Positions 17,206 through 25,324 of a stretch of DNA of 64,000 nucleotides are shown here, piece by piece (the first letter of the stretch is position 1; each line of letters begins with the position of its first letter). The stretch covers positions 2,480,001 through 2,544,000 of the forward strand of contig OY782506.1 in the NCBI GenBank assembly GCA_963677755.1. Reading direction: 5' to 3'. Below the pieces are notes generated by a model that had not been told where the DNA came from, searched no databases, and saw only the letters and a list, made by a program, of their open reading frames with translations. A program made the position numbers and the translations under genes. The DNA is from JAIOSF01 sp963677755 (GTDB taxonomy: Bacteria; Campylobacterota; Campylobacteria; Campylobacterales; Arcobacteraceae).

Positions 17206-17336
17206 TTCTTTGTCTTTTTGACTAACTCTGCGTTGTCAAGAAAATTTCTCATAGTCACTTACTCAAGTAAGCTTCTACGATAAATTTTCTTTCCGCCTTG
17301 ATTTAGCCTAAAAATACAAATTTTATTTGTCTGTTC
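17192..17336. repeat. Long imperfect palindromic element after fabI
   Basis: A perfect 14-bp inverted repeat (17192-17205 and 17323-17336) bounds the element. Moving inward, the two arms stay similar over about 67 bases each, including AGAAAATTT/AAATTTTCT and a central CTTACT-CA-AGTAAG. The whole spacer between fabI and the M23 peptidase gene is therefore one large cruciform-capable unit whose left end includes the last four codons and stop of fabI. It resembles a REP/MITE-like intergenic repeat, but only one copy lies in this window. Confidence 0.7.
17196..17219 (+). terminator. Rho-independent terminator at the end of fabI
   Basis: AGACAAA (17196-17202) pairs with TTTGTCT (17209-17215) around a six-base loop and is followed by TTTT. 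The stop codon of fabI is in the loop region. It overlaps the left arm of the long palindrome. Confidence 0.6.
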
Positions 17337-17363
17337 TCAAAAATTTAAGTAGCAGTATAATTT

Positions 17364-18242
17364 ATGAAAGTTTTACTCCTAATCTTTTTCACCTTTTTAT
17401 CTCTATTTGCTAAAGTAAATATTTCTCTCTCACACACAAATATAAAACACGGTACATCGTTTGCTGTGATACTTCAAAGTGATACTAACTTATCTCAAGC
17501 TCCAAATGTGATTTTTAAAGATAAAACTTATCAGATGTTTACTATCAATGGAAGTATTCAAAACTATGAGGTTTTTATCCCTGTAGATTATCATAGTAAA
17601 AAGCAAAAAGAGAATGTGCAAGTACGATACTTAGAAGATGATAAGTTAATTAAAAAGAATATCTCTATAAATATTATTGATGGAAAATACAAACAAAATG
17701 AGATGATATTTGTCCCAAAAGGGAAAGTGACTTTATCTAGCAAAAACAAAGAAAAAACAGCCAAAGAGTACAATCAAGTTTTTAAAAAAGTATACTCAGT
17801 GGTTACCTTATATGATTTAACAAATAATTCAACTTTTCAATTTCCTATGGATAGTAAAATCACAAGTGCTTTTGGAAATGCTCGTGTTTATAATGGTGTA
17901 GCAAAAAGTTATCACACAGGAACAGATTTTCGAGCCAAAGTAGGAGATAGTGTAAAAGCAAGTAATGATGGAAAAGTAGTACTTACTATGGATAGATTTT
18001 ATTTAGGGAAAGTTATCTATATAGACCATGGAAGAGGAGCTTATACTTACTACTCTCATTTAAGTGAGTTTTTAGTCAAAGAGGGAGATATAGTGAAAAA
18101 AGGGCAACTACTAGCAAAAAGTGGGAAAACAGGAAGAATAACAGGCCCTCATCTACACTATGCAGTACGACTATATAATACTACAGTGGATCCTTTGCAA
18201 TATACTAGTTTGTATAATGAGATGGTGAAAAAATACCATTAA
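17364..18242 (+). CDS. M23 family metallopeptidase (LytM-type cell-wall endopeptidase)
   Basis: The 292-residue protein begins with a signal peptide (about residues 1-16, ending LFAK). A beta-rich N-terminal domain follows (about 20-110), then a helical linker and a C-terminal M23 domain (about 160-285). Zinc ligands are visible as H in SYHTGTDFR, D in the same motif, and H-x-H in GPHLHYAV; HLH and the further histidine in SHLSEF complete the LytM pattern. It would cleave peptidoglycan cross-bridges in the periplasm, and homologues in this phylum affect cell shape. lysA follows, so the two may share an envelope theme. Confidence 0.9.
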   Translation: MKVLLLIFFTFLSLFAKVNISLSHTNIKHGTSFAVILQSDTNLSQAPNVIFKDKTYQMFTINGSIQNYEVFIPVDYHSKKQKENVQVRYLEDDKLIKKNISINIIDGKYKQNEMIFVPKGKVTLSSKNKEKTAKEYNQVFKKVYSVVTLYDLTNNSTFQFPMDSKITSAFGNARVYNGVAKSYHTGTDFRAKVGDSVKASNDGKVVLTMDRFYLGKVIYIDHGRGAYTYYSHLSEFLVKEGDIVKKGQLLAKSGKTGRITGPHLHYAVRLYNTTVDPLQYTSLYNEMVKKYH

Positions 18243-18313
18243 TCTCCCATTAAGTCATTAATTAAAAGAATTTAGCTATTATATATCTTAAATTTTAAAA
18301 ATAAGAGAAGATA

Positions 18314-19522
18314 ATGGGAATAAATTTTAAACAGCTTGCCGAAAAATATCAAACACCGTATTATGTATATGATTTTGACTATATTACAAAACAATATCAA
18401 GAGTTAAAGAGTGCTTTTAAAGCTAGAAAATCTTTGATCTCATATGCTGTAAAAGCAAATTCAAATTTAAGTGTAGTAAAACATCTTGGTGACCAAGGTA
18501 GTGGTGCTGATTGTGTGAGTATTGGTGAAGTGAAACGTGCCTTAAAAGTTGGAATACCTAAGTATAAGATTATATTTTCAGGTGTTGGAAAAATAGATGA
18601 TGAGATTCGAGAGGCTTTAGAACTTGATATTTTAATGATAAATGTTGAGAGTGAAGCTGAGCTGAAAAGAGTTGATATTATAGCTAAAGAGCTAGGAGTT
18701 GAGGCTCGAATCTCTATACGAGTAAATCCAAATGTTGATCCAAAAACACACCCGTATATCTCAACAGGGCTACATGAAAATAAATTTGGTGTGGATTTAG
18801 ATACAGCAAAAAGAATGTATATCTTTGCTAAACAAAGTGAAAATTTGGACCCAATAGGTATCCACTGTCATATAGGAAGTCAGCTTACAGAGTTAGCACC
18901 TATTAAAGAGGCTGTGAATATAGTCGCAGATTTAGTACGAAATATAAAATCAGCACTTAAAATAGAGTTGAAGTTTTTTGATGTTGGTGGTGGACTTGGT
19001 ATTGTTTATGATGATGAAAAACTAATAGATACTTATGAATATGCTCAAACTGTATTAGATGCTTTATTTGGTCTTGATATTACAGTAGTTTGTGAACCAG
19101 GAAGATTTATCGTTGGAAATAGTGGAGTTTTTGTTACTAAAGTTTTATATGAAAAAATCAATGGTAACAAAAGATTTGTTATCGTAGATGGTGCTATGAA
19201 TGACCTTATCCGACCTAGCTTGTATGATGCATATCATAAAATTGAAGTATTAGACAAAAGTGAAAATAAAAGTGACTGTAATGTGGTAGGTCCTGTCTGT
19301 GAAAGTGGTGACTTCTTCGCAAAAAATATAGAACTACCTCTTACTGAACACAATGACTTAATGGCAATATATAGTGCAGGTGCTTATGGATTTACAATGG
19401 CAAGTAACTATAATACAAGAGGAAAAGTAGCAGAGATTGCTATTGAAAAAGGCGTTGACAGACTTATACGAAGAAGAGAAACATTTGAAGATTTGATAGC
19501 TTTAGAAGAAACTTATTTATAA
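18314..19522 (+). CDS. lysA: Diaminopimelate decarboxylase
   Basis: The 402-residue PLP enzyme makes lysine from meso-diaminopimelate. The PLP lysine is K47 in SYAVKANSN. HCHIGSQ and the glycine-rich DVGGGLGI segment bind the cofactor phosphate, and the C-terminal CESGDFF contributes the substrate-binding active-site cysteine. Length and motif order match the bacterial family. The ATG has AGAGAAG upstream, and a TATTAT-like -10 is present in the short spacer. The chemoreceptor gene begins ten bases after its stop. Confidence 0.95.
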   Translation: MGINFKQLAEKYQTPYYVYDFDYITKQYQELKSAFKARKSLISYAVKANSNLSVVKHLGDQGSGADCVSIGEVKRALKVGIPKYKIIFSGVGKIDDEIREALELDILMINVESEAELKRVDIIAKELGVEARISIRVNPNVDPKTHPYISTGLHENKFGVDLDTAKRMYIFAKQSENLDPIGIHCHIGSQLTELAPIKEAVNIVADLVRNIKSALKIELKFFDVGGGLGIVYDDEKLIDTYEYAQTVLDALFGLDITVVCEPGRFIVGNSGVFVTKVLYEKINGNKRFVIVDGAMNDLIRPSLYDAYHKIEVLDKSENKSDCNVVGPVCESGDFFAKNIELPLTEHNDLMAIYSAGAYGFTMASNYNTRGKVAEIAIEKGVDRLIRRRETFEDLIALEETYL

Positions 19523-19532
19523 AGGGTAAGAT

Positions 19533-21374
19533 ATGATAGAAAAAAAAACTCTAGGTGATAGAGTTCGTATACGAACTAAGATTATTGTTCCAACTATTCT
19601 CGTACTAGTATTGAGTAACTTAGTATCAGTATTTACCTCTGCATATAAAATGGACGACTTAGCTAAAAGTAATGCTAAAATAGGACTTGATCAACTAACA
19701 GACTCTGTCTTTTTAAATTTAAGAACGGCAATGAATACAGGTGATTCAACAGTAATTGCAGATGCAGAAGAAAAGAGTCGTCAAAATATTCATGGACTTG
19801 AAAAACTACAAGTTGCAAGAAGTGAAAAGATGATTGAACTTTTTTCTCCTCAAATGAGCTACACTAACGACCCAAAAACATTGGAAGTATTTAAGACAAA
19901 AGAGCAAACTTTAATAGAAGAGTTTGAAAATGAGAAGCATACAATACGATCTTTAAGACCAATGATTGCAACTGATGAGTGTTTATATTGTCATATAAAT
20001 CAACAAAAGGGTGATGTTATTGGGGTAATGGACTTGACTTTTAATATGGATAGTTCTGATTCAATTATAAATTCTACAGTAACAAATTTAGTAATACAAG
20101 CAATAATAGTACTTATCCTTATAACAGTATTTATGACTTGGCTAATTAGAAGTGCCACAAAACCTATTGATATTTTTCAAAAAGGTTTAGAGGCATTTTT
20201 TAAATATATTAATAAGGAAAACAAAGAAGTTGGATATATAAATGGATATAGTCATGATGAGATTGGTGAACTTGTAGATTCTGTAAATAGAAATATTGAT
20301 GTTACTGTTGAGGGTGTAAAAAAAGATGAAGAGGTTATAAAAGAAGCAAAAGAGGTGTGTCAAAAAGCTTCAAAAGGTATTTTTGATGTTCAAATAAATG
20401 CAGTTGCTCATAGCCCAGAACTTAATGAATTAAAAAATTTAGTAAATCAGTTGATTAATGCTGTAGGACATAATATTGATAGAGTTTCAAATGTATTAAC
20501 TTCTTATGATGAAAATAATTATATTACAAGAATTAATTCAAAAGGGAATACCGTTGGAATTATGAAAGAAGTATTTAATAAAGTAGATAGTCTTGGGAAT
20601 AGTCTTTCTGTTAATGCAAAAACAAATTTAAGTAATGGTCAACAACTACTTAATGATGCAACCTCTTTAGAAGATGCTGTTTCTAAAATAGAAAAGTTTT
20701 TAATTACTCAATCAAATGAGTTAGAAAATAGTGTTACAGAATTACATAAAATAACAGATTCTATTAGACAAACAACTACAGACTCTATATCTATGGCAAA
20801 TTATGCTCAAGATGTAACAAAATCAGTAGAATCAGGACTTAATCTAGCAAACAAAACAAGCGATGAGATGGATGCTATTGCAATTCAAGTAGCAGAGATA
20901 AATGATGCAATTACAATCATAGACCAAATTGCATTTCAAACAAATATTTTAAGTTTAAATGCTGCTGTTGAAGCAGCAACAGCAGGGGAAGCTGGAAAAG
21001 GTTTTGCCGTTGTTGCACAAGAGGTAAGAAATCTTGCAAATAGGTCAGCAGAAGCAGCTCGTGATATAAAAAATCTAGTAGAATCAGCAACAAATAAAGC
21101 CAATGATGGAAAACTTATATCAAATGAGATGAAAGATGGATATGAAAAGCTTAATGAACATATTACTGCCACAATAGGACTTATTGAAAATGTAACAAAT
21201 GGTTCTAAAAAACAACAAATAAATATAGAGCATATCAATGACAATATCCATTCTGTACAAAAACACACGACGCAAAGTACTGAAATGGCAATAGGCGCAT
21301 TTAATATTGCAAAAGAGACAAATCAATTAGCAATTCAAATTCTCAATGATGCTAAAGAGAAGAAAGTTAATTAA
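19533..21374 (+). CDS. Methyl-accepting chemotaxis protein with periplasmic c-type haem motif
   Basis: This 613-residue chemoreceptor has a membrane segment at about residues 16-37, a periplasmic sensor domain (about 40-180), a second membrane segment (about 183-205), linker helices and a C-terminal signalling hairpin whose tip contains FQTNILSLNAAVEAA. The periplasmic domain contains CLYCH at residues 150-154, a CxxCH motif for covalent haem attachment. This suggests a redox, oxygen or NO sensor similar in principle to haem chemoreceptors of Desulfovibrio and Geobacter. No CheR-binding pentapeptide is seen at the C-terminus. It is probably expressed with lysA and pheA, with which it has no evident functional link. 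Confidence 0.88.
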   Translation: MIEKKTLGDRVRIRTKIIVPTILVLVLSNLVSVFTSAYKMDDLAKSNAKIGLDQLTDSVFLNLRTAMNTGDSTVIADAEEKSRQNIHGLEKLQVARSEKMIELFSPQMSYTNDPKTLEVFKTKEQTLIEEFENEKHTIRSLRPMIATDECLYCHINQQKGDVIGVMDLTFNMDSSDSIINSTVTNLVIQAIIVLILITVFMTWLIRSATKPIDIFQKGLEAFFKYINKENKEVGYINGYSHDEIGELVDSVNRNIDVTVEGVKKDEEVIKEAKEVCQKASKGIFDVQINAVAHSPELNELKNLVNQLINAVGHNIDRVSNVLTSYDENNYITRINSKGNTVGIMKEVFNKVDSLGNSLSVNAKTNLSNGQQLLNDATSLEDAVSKIEKFLITQSNELENSVTELHKITDSIRQTTTDSISMANYAQDVTKSVESGLNLANKTSDEMDAIAIQVAEINDAITIIDQIAFQTNILSLNAAVEAATAGEAGKGFAVVAQEVRNLANRSAEAARDIKNLVESATNKANDGKLISNEMKDGYEKLNEHITATIGLIENVTNGSKKQQINIEHINDNIHSVQKHTTQSTEMAIGAFNIAKETNQLAIQILNDAKEKKVN

Positions 21375-21383
21375 AGGATTAAA

Positions 21384-22463
21384 ATGAATGAAGAGGTTGA
21401 ACTAAAAAAGTTACGCGATACTTTGGATAGTATTGATGATGAACTTTTAAAACTTTTAAACAAAAGAATGGAAACTATCCATAAGGTTGGTGCTGTAAAA
21501 GCCACAAGTGGTGGTGCTATATATAGACCTGAAAGGGAAAAATCTATTATTGATAGACTTCATAAACAATCAGTTGAAGCAAGTGGTAGTTTAAATAGAG
21601 CTGCTATTGAGGCATTATTTTTAGAAGTTTTTGCCATAAGTAGAAATCTTGAACTTCCTGAAAATATTGCATTTTTAGGACCAGAGGGGAGTTTTACACA
21701 TCAAGCTGCTGAAAGTAAATTTGGTGCTATGAGTGCTTATTTACCTATTGGGTCTATTGCTGGAGTATTTAGAGAAGTTACAAATAAAAAAGCTAAGTTT
21801 GGTGTCATCCCTATAGAAAATAGTAGTAATGGAATTGTAAGTGAGACTATAACTTGTCTTAGTGAGTATGATTTAAAAATTATTGCTGAAGTGATGGTTG
21901 ATATTCACCATTGTTTAGCAACCACTTGTGATAATGTCAAACAGATAAAAAAAATCTATTCAAAAGATATTGCTTTTGAGCAATGTCACAAGTTTTTAGG
22001 TGATTTGGGACTTGATGAGATTGAGTTAATACCTGTTGAAAGTACAGCTAAAGCAGCAAAACTAGCAACAAAAGAAAAAAATAGTGCTGCAATTTGTTCC
22101 CATGTGGGTGCAAAAATGTATAATCTTCCCGTTCTTTTTGAGAATATAGAAGATAAAGGGAATAATCGTACAAGATTTTTAATCATTTCAGACTTTGAAA
22201 ATGGAAAAAGTGGAGATGATAAAACTTCAATACTTGTACAACTTGCTAATGAACATGGTTCTCTTGTAAGGTTTTTAAATGATTTTGATGAAGTAGATAT
22301 AAATCTTACAAAAATAAAATCTCATATAGTTGAAGGGATTTCAACATTTTTTATAGACTTTGATGGACATAAAGATGATGAAAAAATACAAAAAATATTT
22401 CAAAAACACAAAAATAGTATTAAATTTTTGGGAAGTTATGTAAAGGAAGCAGATGACATTTAA
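21384..22463 (+). CDS. pheA: Bifunctional chorismate mutase/prephenate dehydratase
   Basis: The 359-residue protein carries an N-terminal chorismate mutase domain (about residues 1-90), a prephenate dehydratase domain (about 95-270, beginning FLGPEGSFTHQAA) and a C-terminal ACT domain (about 280-359) for feedback by phenylalanine. The dehydratase signature TRFLIIS is present. It converts chorismate through prephenate to phenylpyruvate. It overlaps hisC by 11 bases. HisC-type aminotransferases can also act on aromatic oxo acids, so the pairing fits phenylalanine synthesis. Confidence 0.95.
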   Translation: MNEEVELKKLRDTLDSIDDELLKLLNKRMETIHKVGAVKATSGGAIYRPEREKSIIDRLHKQSVEASGSLNRAAIEALFLEVFAISRNLELPENIAFLGPEGSFTHQAAESKFGAMSAYLPIGSIAGVFREVTNKKAKFGVIPIENSSNGIVSETITCLSEYDLKIIAEVMVDIHHCLATTCDNVKQIKKIYSKDIAFEQCHKFLGDLGLDEIELIPVESTAKAAKLATKEKNSAAICSHVGAKMYNLPVLFENIEDKGNNRTRFLIISDFENGKSGDDKTSILVQLANEHGSLVRFLNDFDEVDINLTKIKSHIVEGISTFFIDFDGHKDDEKIQKIFQKHKNSIKFLGSYVKEADDI

Positions 22464-23544
22464 TAAAGTATTAGATAATGTAAATATCTATGAAGCGGGA
22501 AAACCAATTGAGTTAGTTGTAAGAGAATATGGTGTAGATGAAAAGGATATTATAAAGTTAGCATCAAATGAAAATCCATACGGGACAGCACAAGGTGTTG
22601 TTGATGCAATAGCTACTAAAGCAAATAGTGCTTATGTGTATCCAGATGATAGTATGTATGAACTTAAAGATGCTTTGGCAGCAAAATTTGGCGTTGCTGA
22701 CAAAAACATAATTATTGGGGCAGGGAGTGATCAAATCCTTGAATTTTGTATCCATGGAAAATGTAGCGTAAACTCAAAAGTGCTTATGGCAAAAACAACA
22801 TTTGCAATGTACGAGATATATGCAAAACAAACAGGTGCAACTATTTTAAAAACACCATCAGATGAGCATAACCTTGATGAATTTAGAGAGATTTATAAAT
22901 CACAAGGTGCTGATATAATTTTTCTTTGTGTTCCAAATAATCCTCTAGGGGAGTGTTTAGACACAAATGAGGTATATAAATTTTTAGATGAAGTTGATAG
23001 TGATACCCTAGTTGTACTTGATGGGGCATATCAAGAGTATGCAAAATATAAAGATGGAGCTAAAGAGATAGTTCCAAGAGAGGTTATAAAAAAATATCCA
23101 AATGTTATTTATTTAGGAACTTTCTCAAAAGCGTATGCTTTAGGTGGTATGAGAGTTGGTTATGGAATAGCTTCTGAAAATATTATCACAACTTTACATA
23201 AATTAAGACCACCTTTTAATATCACAACTCTTTCCCTAGAGGGTGCAATAGAGGCTTTAAAACATGAAGATTTTGTTGCTGGTTGTATAGAAAAGAACTT
23301 TGAAGAGATGGTACGATATGAGGAGTATGCAAAAAGTAAAAACTTTAAATATATTCCATCTTATACGAACTTCATCACAATATATCTTGATGGATATATT
23401 TCAAAAGAGGTTGCCCAAAAATTACTTGAAAAAGGTGTGATTGTAAGAGATATGACTGGTTATGGTTTTAATGCTATACGAATCACCATTGGAACAAATG
23501 AGCAAAACACGAAAGTATTTAAAGTATTAGATACAATTTTATAA
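22453..23544 (+). CDS. hisC: Histidinol-phosphate aminotransferase (may also act on aromatic oxo acids)
   Basis: The 363-residue fold-type I PLP aminotransferase has LASNENPYG near the N-terminus, PNNPLG in the middle, and the cofactor lysine K226 in FSKAYALGGMRVGYG. The length and motifs match HisC. The start overlaps the end of pheA by 11 bases, so translation is coupled. The context suggests that it may aminate phenylpyruvate as well as imidazole acetol phosphate; this is inferred from the operon and known HisC promiscuity. Confidence 0.92.
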   Translation: MTFNKVLDNVNIYEAGKPIELVVREYGVDEKDIIKLASNENPYGTAQGVVDAIATKANSAYVYPDDSMYELKDALAAKFGVADKNIIIGAGSDQILEFCIHGKCSVNSKVLMAKTTFAMYEIYAKQTGATILKTPSDEHNLDEFREIYKSQGADIIFLCVPNNPLGECLDTNEVYKFLDEVDSDTLVVLDGAYQEYAKYKDGAKEIVPREVIKKYPNVIYLGTFSKAYALGGMRVGYGIASENIITTLHKLRPPFNITTLSLEGAIEALKHEDFVAGCIEKNFEEMVRYEEYAKSKNFKYIPSYTNFITIYLDGYISKEVAQKLLEKGVIVRDMTGYGFNAIRITIGTNEQNTKVFKVLDTIL

Positions 23545-23559
23545 TACAAAGGTTAAAAA

Positions 23560-24858
23560 ATGGAAAAATACTTTAAATTAAAAGAGAATAATACAACAGT
23601 AAAAACAGAGTTTCTTGCTGGTTTTACAATATTTTTAACAATGATGTATATAGTGCCAGTAAATGGTTTTATACTAAGTGATGCAGGGTTACCTATGGGT
23701 GCAGTTATAACTGCAACAGCTCTTATAACAATATTAGCTACAGTATTTAATGGAGTTTGGTCAAATACACCAATAGCTATGAGTGTTGGGATGGGTTTAA
23801 ATGCTTACTTCTCTTATGGATTAGTGTTGGGTATGGGGATAGCATGGGAAACAGCTTTAGGGATAGTTTTTTTAAGTGGTATTATATTTGTTATTCTCTC
23901 TTTTACAAAATTTAGAGTATGGCTTATGACCTCAATTCCTGTTGATTTACGAAGAGCAATTAGTGCTGGTATTGGTGCTTTTATTGCTTTTATTGGATTA
24001 AAACAGATGGGGATAATAGTAGAAAACAAAGCAACTTTAGTTGCCCTTGGAGATTTAAGTAGTGCCCCTATTATTCTTGGAATATTTGGATTATTTATCA
24101 CTTTAGCTTTATATACTTATAGAGTTAAAGGTGCTTTTATAGTAGGTATTCTTATAACTTCAATAGTTGGATGGATATTTGGAATAGGAGATTTGCCTTC
24201 AAATATAGTAGGAATACCAGATTCTATCTCACCTATATTTATGCAACTTGATATTATGAGTGCTTTATCTTTGGCGTTGTTGCCCGTAATTATCACTTTT
24301 TTAGTAACAGATATGTTTGATACACTTGGAACATTAACTGGTGTAGGAACACGTGCAAACCTTTTTCAAACAACTGATGCAAATGATAAAGCTTTGGAAA
24401 AGACACTTGAAGCAGATGCTATTGCAACTGTTGGTGGAAGTTTAATAGGTGTTTCAACCACCACATCTTTTATAGAAAGTGCAAGTGGTGTAGAAGAGGG
24501 TGGAAGAACAGGTCTTACATCTATATTTACTGGGTTGTTTTTTATCCTTACACTTTTTTTACTTCCTTTGTTTAAATCAATTCCTCCAAATGCTATTTAC
24601 CCTGTTTTAGTTGTAGTTGGTGTATTGATGTTTACAGAACTTGGAAACATAGATTTTAAACAAAATGATGTAGCAATAATAAGTGCCTCTTTTTTAATAG
24701 TTATATTAATGCCATTAACTTATTCTATTACAAATGGTTTTGCAGCTGGATTTGTTGTGTATACAGCATTGAAATTATTGCGAGGAGAGTTTAAAGATAT
24801 AAACTTAGGGCTTATAACTATTACACTTATCTCACTATTAGTTTTTATTTTACATTAA
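23560..24858 (+). CDS. NCS2-family purine permease (AzgA/guanine-hypoxanthine type)
   Basis: This 432-residue inner-membrane protein has about 12-14 hydrophobic segments. It matches the AzgA-like branch of nucleobase:cation symporters, with the N-terminal TEFLAGFTIFLTMMYI and the conserved DMFDTLGTLTGVG loop and TTTSFIESASG. The substrate is most likely a purine base (hypoxanthine, guanine or adenine). A phosphoribosyltransferase gene follows nine bases downstream, which fits uptake followed by salvage to a nucleotide. The assignment of the family is firm, the exact base is not. Confidence 0.9.
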   Translation: MEKYFKLKENNTTVKTEFLAGFTIFLTMMYIVPVNGFILSDAGLPMGAVITATALITILATVFNGVWSNTPIAMSVGMGLNAYFSYGLVLGMGIAWETALGIVFLSGIIFVILSFTKFRVWLMTSIPVDLRRAISAGIGAFIAFIGLKQMGIIVENKATLVALGDLSSAPIILGIFGLFITLALYTYRVKGAFIVGILITSIVGWIFGIGDLPSNIVGIPDSISPIFMQLDIMSALSLALLPVIITFLVTDMFDTLGTLTGVGTRANLFQTTDANDKALEKTLEADAIATVGGSLIGVSTTTSFIESASGVEEGGRTGLTSIFTGLFFILTLFLLPLFKSIPPNAIYPVLVVVGVLMFTELGNIDFKQNDVAIISASFLIVILMPLTYSITNGFAAGFVVYTALKLLRGEFKDINLGLITITLISLLVFILH

Positions 24859-24867
24859 GGGAAAAAG

Positions 24868-25323
24868 TTGAAAAAAGTTTATTATGGGTATGATGAGTGT
24901 TTAGAAGATTGTAAAGTTTTAATTCCTATGTTAAAAGAGTATAATCCTGATGCGTTGGTTGCCATTGCAAGAGGTGGATTACTTTTAGGACATCTGTTGA
25001 GTGAAGCACTTGATACAAGAGAGATATATAGTTTAAATTCAATTCATTATGATGGGACAAAAAAGTTAGAAACATTTGATATATTTAATATTCCTGATTT
25101 AACAAGAAAACATAAAATTGTTTTAATAGATGATATTGTAGATAGTGGAGAAAGTATAGTTGAGATTCTTAAAATATTAAAAGAGAAATACCCCCATTGT
25201 GAATTTAAGGTAGCCACTATATTTTATAAAACTACAGCTTTAATGCAACCAGACTTTGCAGTAAAAGAGGCAAAAAATTGGATAGAGTTTTTTTGGGAAG
25301 TTGATTTATTAGAAAAGAGATAA
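24868..25323 (+). CDS. Phosphoribosyltransferase (purine salvage type)
   Basis: The 151-residue protein has the PRPP-binding signature VLIDDIVDSGES (about residues 88-99) and an N-terminal IARGGLLLG loop, as in xanthine-guanine phosphoribosyltransferases. It would join a purine base to PRPP. The start is TTG at 24868, with AAGGG about six bases before it and no better ATG nearby. Its position after a purine permease supports a salvage role. It is two bases before dxs. Substrate choice between guanine, xanthine and hypoxanthine is open. Confidence 0.85.
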   Translation: MKKVYYGYDECLEDCKVLIPMLKEYNPDALVAIARGGLLLGHLLSEALDTREIYSLNSIHYDGTKKLETFDIFNIPDLTRKHKIVLIDDIVDSGESIVEILKILKEKYPHCEFKVATIFYKTTALMQPDFAVKEAKNWIEFFWEVDLLEKR

Positions 25324-25324
25324 T

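Noticed and set aside
17206..17363. A riboswitch ahead of the M23 peptidase gene
   Set aside because: The structure is explained by an end-to-end palindrome and does not resemble a known riboswitch class.
20936..21268. Open frame of 110 codons on the minus strand within the chemoreceptor gene
   Set aside because: It is antisense to a strongly conserved signalling domain, its product has skewed Cys/Ser/Phe content, and it has no ribosome binding site.
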